This document shows positions 39,929 through 42,621 of a DNA stretch of 42,621 bases, piece by piece. The DNA comes from Clostridia bacterium (GTDB lineage Bacteria > Bacillota > Clostridia > Oscillospirales > CAG-272). The DNA is taken from contig JAFQDK010000020.1 of NCBI GenBank assembly GCA_017399305.1, positions 1 to 42,621 of the forward strand, in the 5' to 3' direction. Below the pieces are notes generated by a model. It saw only the letters and a program-made list of their open reading frames with translations, was not told the DNA's origin and ran no database searches. Position 1 is the stretch's first letter. Every line of letters begins with the position of its first letter. Both the position numbers and the translations under genes were made by a program.

Positions 39929-41425
39929 ATGAAGAAGAAAATCATAATTATCTCGGTGATGCTTGTTATACTCAGCGCTTTGTTTATCACTGTTTCGGGT
40001 TCAATGCTTACTATGTACGGTCCTGACGGTGTACAAACTTCTGTTTTTCCGTATGAAGTTACTGAGTATAAGGCGGCCGGCTGGTATGAGAATGAGAGCG
40101 ATGTTATAAGAACAATGTACGGTGCTGACGGCAGTGAAATCACTGTATATCTTTCGGAAGTATATGACCGTATAGATTCAGGCTGGTTCCTTAATAAAAG
40201 CGATGCTGAGAGGACTCTTTACGCGGCAGACGGAACAGAGAAGGTTGTTTTTCTGGCTGAAGTAGCTGAGAATGTAAAGAACGGTTGGTACGAGAATAAA
40301 AGCGACATTGAAAAGACAATGTATGCTACCGACGGAACAGAAAAGACTATTTACATTGCTCAGATAGAAGAATTCAAGGCTGATGGTTGGTATGAAAGCA
40401 AAGAAGAAGTCATAACGACCATGTATGGTCCGGATGGCGTTACTGTCCCTGTATTTCTTGCAGATATAGAAGAGTATAAGGCTGCAGGCTGGTACGAAAA
40501 CAAGAGCGATGTAGAAAGAACTCTTTATGATATTTACGGTACTGCAAAGACCGTATACCTCACTCAGGTAGAGGAGCACAAACAAAACGGCTGGTATGAG
40601 GATACAAGCTCGATCACTATCACTATGTATGCCGATGACGGTAGCGAAACCTCTGTTTTCCTTGGTAAAATTGATGACTACAGAGCAAACGGATGGCATA
40701 GCGATAAAGCATCGGTAACCGCCGCGGTAATAAAGGGTGGGCAGCGCAAGACTATATACAAGTCACAACTTCAGAGCTATCTTAATGATGGCTGGGTTCG
40801 TTTGCAGGACAACAAAGCAAACCCCTCAAAACCCATGGTTGCACTTACATTTGATGACGGTCCAAGACCTGCATCCACCGGTCGAATCCTCAATGTTCTT
40901 GAAAAATACAATGCAAGAGCTACATTCTTCGTTGTCGGCAACTTCGCCGTAAACAATTCAAGAATTCTTAATAGAATGGTTAGTATGGGATGTCAGATAG
41001 GCAATCATACATACACTCATCCCAATCTCAAATATCTTTCGGCTCAGGGCGTGCTTTCCGAGATAAACAGAACTGCAGAAGTTATAAAGAATGCGGTTGG
41101 TTTTTATCCTACAGCAATCAGACCGCCGTACGGTTCTTATGGTGATACCGTTCGCAAGGTGACAGAGCAGCCTTTGATACTTTGGTCGATAGATACGCTT
41201 GACTGGCAGCATCGAAACACAAACAAGATAGTAGATGCTATACTCAACAATGTACGTGACGGCGACATTATTCTTATGCACGACCTTTACGACACAACTG
41301 CAGCAGCAGTTGAGATCGTTGTACCGATACTTGTGTCGCGCGGATATCAGCTTGTGACAGTTGAGGAGCTTGCGGCATGCCACGGTGGTATGTCGGCGCA
41401 TAGAGCATATCATTCATTCAGATAA
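39929..41425 (+). CDS. Surface polysaccharide deacetylase (NodB domain) with eight 34-residue repeats
   Basis: 498 residues. A signal anchor at 5-25 is followed at about 26-285 by eight repeats of about 34 residues with consensus TMYG.DG....VFL.EVEEYK..GWYENKSDV; the last is degenerate. Residues about 300-485 are a NodB carbohydrate esterase (CE4) with TFDDGP (D309, D310), metal ligands H360 and H364 in HTYTHPN, RPPYGSYG, WSIDTLDWQ and ILMHDLY. All expected CE4 motifs are present, so it should remove acetyl groups from peptidoglycan or a chitin-like polymer outside the cell. The repeats are probably a wall-binding or spacer module. ATG with GAGG 10 bases upstream. Single gene between its promoter and terminator. 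Confidence 0.93.
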   Translation: MKKKIIIISVMLVILSALFITVSGSMLTMYGPDGVQTSVFPYEVTEYKAAGWYENESDVIRTMYGADGSEITVYLSEVYDRIDSGWFLNKSDAERTLYAADGTEKVVFLAEVAENVKNGWYENKSDIEKTMYATDGTEKTIYIAQIEEFKADGWYESKEEVITTMYGPDGVTVPVFLADIEEYKAAGWYENKSDVERTLYDIYGTAKTVYLTQVEEHKQNGWYEDTSSITITMYADDGSETSVFLGKIDDYRANGWHSDKASVTAAVIKGGQRKTIYKSQLQSYLNDGWVRLQDNKANPSKPMVALTFDDGPRPASTGRILNVLEKYNARATFFVVGNFAVNNSRILNRMVSMGCQIGNHTYTHPNLKYLSAQGVLSEINRTAEVIKNAVGFYPTAIRPPYGSYGDTVRKVTEQPLILWSIDTLDWQHRNTNKIVDAILNNVRDGDIILMHDLYDTTAAAVEIVVPILVSRGYQLVTVEELAACHGGMSAHRAYHSFR

Positions 41426-41455
41426 ATAAAACGCCCTTTTTAGGGCGTTTTTTCT
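41426..41455 (+). terminator. Terminator of the NodB-family gene
   Basis: AAAACGCCCT and AGGGCGTTTT around TTTT, followed by TTCTC. Confidence 0.92.
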
Positions 41456-41462
41456 CTTTCTA

Positions 41463-41491
41463 TTGAATTAATAAGATAAATGTGGTATACT
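41463..41491 (+). promoter_or_regulatory. Promoter of the SDR gene
   Basis: TTGAAT (41463-41468), 17-base spacer, TATACT (41486-41491) with an upstream TGTG extension. Confidence 0.8.
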
Positions 41492-41529
41492 TTAAATGTG
41501 AAATGTTTAACAAGGAAAGGGGCATTATT

Positions 41530-42330
41530 ATGGGATTTTTAACAGGAAAAACCGCGATAATCACAGGCGCGGGATATGCAGTTTTGTCAGACGGTAGATG
41601 TGGCTCAATAGGCTACGGTATCGCCACGGCATATGCAAAAGAGGGTGCAAACCTCGTTATTACAGGACGCAATGTATCAAAGCTTGAAAAAGCAAAGGAA
41701 GAGCTTGAGCGCCTTTACGGTATCAAGGTGCTTGCGCTTGCGGCAGATATCGCCGCAGGCTCGGATAATGAGTCAACAGCGAAGGGTGTTGCCGAAGCCG
41801 CAATGAAGGAGTTCGGCAGAATCGACGTGCTCATCAACAACGCGCAGGCTTCCGCTTCGGGTGTAGCTATTCAGGATCACACTACCGAGCAGTTTGACCT
41901 CGCAATGTATTCGGGTCTTTACGCTACGTTCTATTATATGAAGGCTTGCTATCCTTACCTCAAGGAGACACAGGGAAGCATCATTAACTTTGCTTCTGGC
42001 GCAGGACTTTTCGGCAACTACGGTCAGTGTTCTTATGCAGCGGCAAAGGAAGGTATCCGCGGACTTTCAAGAGTTGCGGCAACCGAGTGGGCAAAGGACG
42101 GCATCAATACAAATGTCGTTTGTCCTCTTGCATGGACAGCACAACTTGAACAGTTTGAAAAGGCATATCCCGATGCATTCAAGGCAAATGTAAAAATGCC
42201 TCCCGCAGGACATTTCGGCGATCCAGAAACCGAGATAGGCAGAGTTTGTGTACAGCTTGCAAATCCCGATTTCAAGTACATGAACGGTGAAACGCTCACA
42301 CTTGAAGGCGGCATGGGCTTAAGACCGTAA
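41530..42330 (+). CDS. Short-chain dehydrogenase/reductase (SDR)
   Basis: 266-residue classical-type SDR using NAD(P)H. Seen: the cofactor loop TGAGYAVLSDGRCGSIGYGI, which is longer than the standard TGxxxGxG and resembles the SIG variant of enoyl-ACP reductases. Also NNAQ at 103-106 (usually NNAG), Ser156 in NFASGAG, and Y169-xxx-K173. The catalytic triad is complete. ATG at 41530 was chosen with AAAGGGG upstream; an in-frame TTG at 41482 overlaps the -10 box. Single gene. The substrate is unknown; a fatty-acid or hydroxysteroid/keto-sugar role is possible. Confidence 0.9.
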   Translation: MGFLTGKTAIITGAGYAVLSDGRCGSIGYGIATAYAKEGANLVITGRNVSKLEKAKEELERLYGIKVLALAADIAAGSDNESTAKGVAEAAMKEFGRIDVLINNAQASASGVAIQDHTTEQFDLAMYSGLYATFYYMKACYPYLKETQGSIINFASGAGLFGNYGQCSYAAAKEGIRGLSRVAATEWAKDGINTNVVCPLAWTAQLEQFEKAYPDAFKANVKMPPAGHFGDPETEIGRVCVQLANPDFKYMNGETLTLEGGMGLRP

Positions 42331-42372
42331 GGCAAAAATAAAAGACTGCAAATGCAGCCTCGGTAATCAGTT

Positions 42373-42402
42373 TGGCTCCCCTTGCACAGGGGAGCCTTTT
42401 TG
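42373..42402. terminator. Bidirectional terminator after the SDR gene
   Basis: GGCTCCCC (42374-42381) and GGGGAGCC (42389-42396) around a short loop, then TTTTT on the plus strand. It lies between convergent genes. Confidence 0.85.
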
Positions 42403-42407
42403 ACATC

Positions 42408-42621
42408 TTAGTATTCGGACGGTGAAACACCGAGTAAACGTTTGAACTCGGCAGAAAAGTATTTATAATCGTTATACCCCGACAGGAGTGCAACCTCTTT
42501 TAACGAATAGTCGCCTGTCTCGATAAGCTCGGTTGCCTTTTGAATACGCAAGTTTATAATATATTTCTGTGGGGAGATTCCGTATTCCGCTTTGAATATC
42601 TTTCTGAAATATACTTCGCTC
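42408..42621 (-). CDS. AraC-family regulator, C-terminal DNA-binding part (cut by window edge)
   Basis: Reading from the window edge leftward on the minus strand gives an open frame of about 70 residues ending in TAA at 42410-42408. It contains SEVYFRKIFKAEYGISPQKY and later LKEVALLSGYNDYKYFSAEF, then the terminal GVSPSEY. These are the end of the first and the whole second helix-turn-helix of an AraC regulator. The N-terminal sensor lies beyond the window. It is convergent with the SDR gene. Confidence 0.9.
   Translation of the reverse strand, partial: SEVYFRKIFKAEYGISPQKYIINLRIQKATELIETGDYSLKEVALLSGYNDYKYFSAEFKRLLGVSPSEY

Noticed and set aside
40000-40800. Repetitive DNA that could look like a tandem repeat or array
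   Set aside because: It is the coding sequence of the 34-residue repeats in the NodB-family protein; periodicity is at protein level with divergent bases.

Overview
The window is a chromosomal segment from a Gram-positive, probably anaerobic gut-type Firmicute of the class Clostridia (Oscillospiraceae/Christensenella-like). The evidence is a PolC-type replicative polymerase, strong AGGAGG-type ribosome sites, sigma-A promoters with near-consensus -35/-10 boxes, a glycyl radical enzyme (oxygen-sensitive), the MEP isoprenoid pathway, type II pantothenate kinase, a TTG-start RseP, and short palindromic intergenic repeats of the kind common in gut clostridia. Family assignments come from reading motifs, not from a search.

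Layout. 1-960: end of a type II restriction-modification system (C5 methyltransferase tail plus an NgoBV-like endonuclease). 1205-1378: tRNA-fMet and tRNA-Leu, minus strand. 1650-3011: AraC regulator plus an atypical shikimate-kinase-like protein. 3171-8450: lipid kinase plus PolC. 8559-9095: small secreted protein, followed by a MITE-like palindrome. 9380-15559: the conserved cluster pyrH-frr-uppS-cdsA-dxr-rseP-ispG (pyrimidine, ribosome recycling, isoprenoid and phospholipid supply, membrane proteolysis). 15573-17116: HAD phosphatase and pantothenate kinase. 17302-18550: a divergent pair of a self-cleaving type S24 repressor and a small membrane protein. Both promoters carry the same 10-bp palindrome in the -35/-10 spacer. 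18621-22418: M42 peptidase, AsnA and a DUF1846 protein. 22443-27616: glycosyltransferase and polytopic membrane protein, divergent from an ABC exporter and HisRS. 27693-28861: small XRE regulator divergent from a secreted stalk-domain protein, with an operator-like palindrome over the predicted start of transcription.

28936-30578 is a minus-strand operon NifX-like/CcdA/TlpA (metal binding plus extracytoplasmic thiol redox). 30666-37909 is the most metabolically distinctive part. A glycyl radical enzyme with a GCYEP active-site motif, its activase and a 1047-residue secreted Asp-box protein form one minus-strand operon, divergent from an AraC regulator. 37992-39299 encodes a fusion of a SpoT/Mesh1-like HD hydrolase with an ADP-ribosylglycohydrolase. 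39411-39690 holds tRNA-Ser and a duplicated fragment of its 3' end and terminator. 39929-42330 has a repeat-containing NodB deacetylase and an SDR oxidoreductase. The right edge cuts an AraC-type regulator.

Most of the window is ordinary core genome. The best candidates for undescribed biology are the glycyl radical operon with its secreted partner, the S24 repressor/small membrane protein switch, the HD-ADP-ribosylglycohydrolase fusion, and the tRNA-Ser duplication scar with an inverted terminator hairpin.
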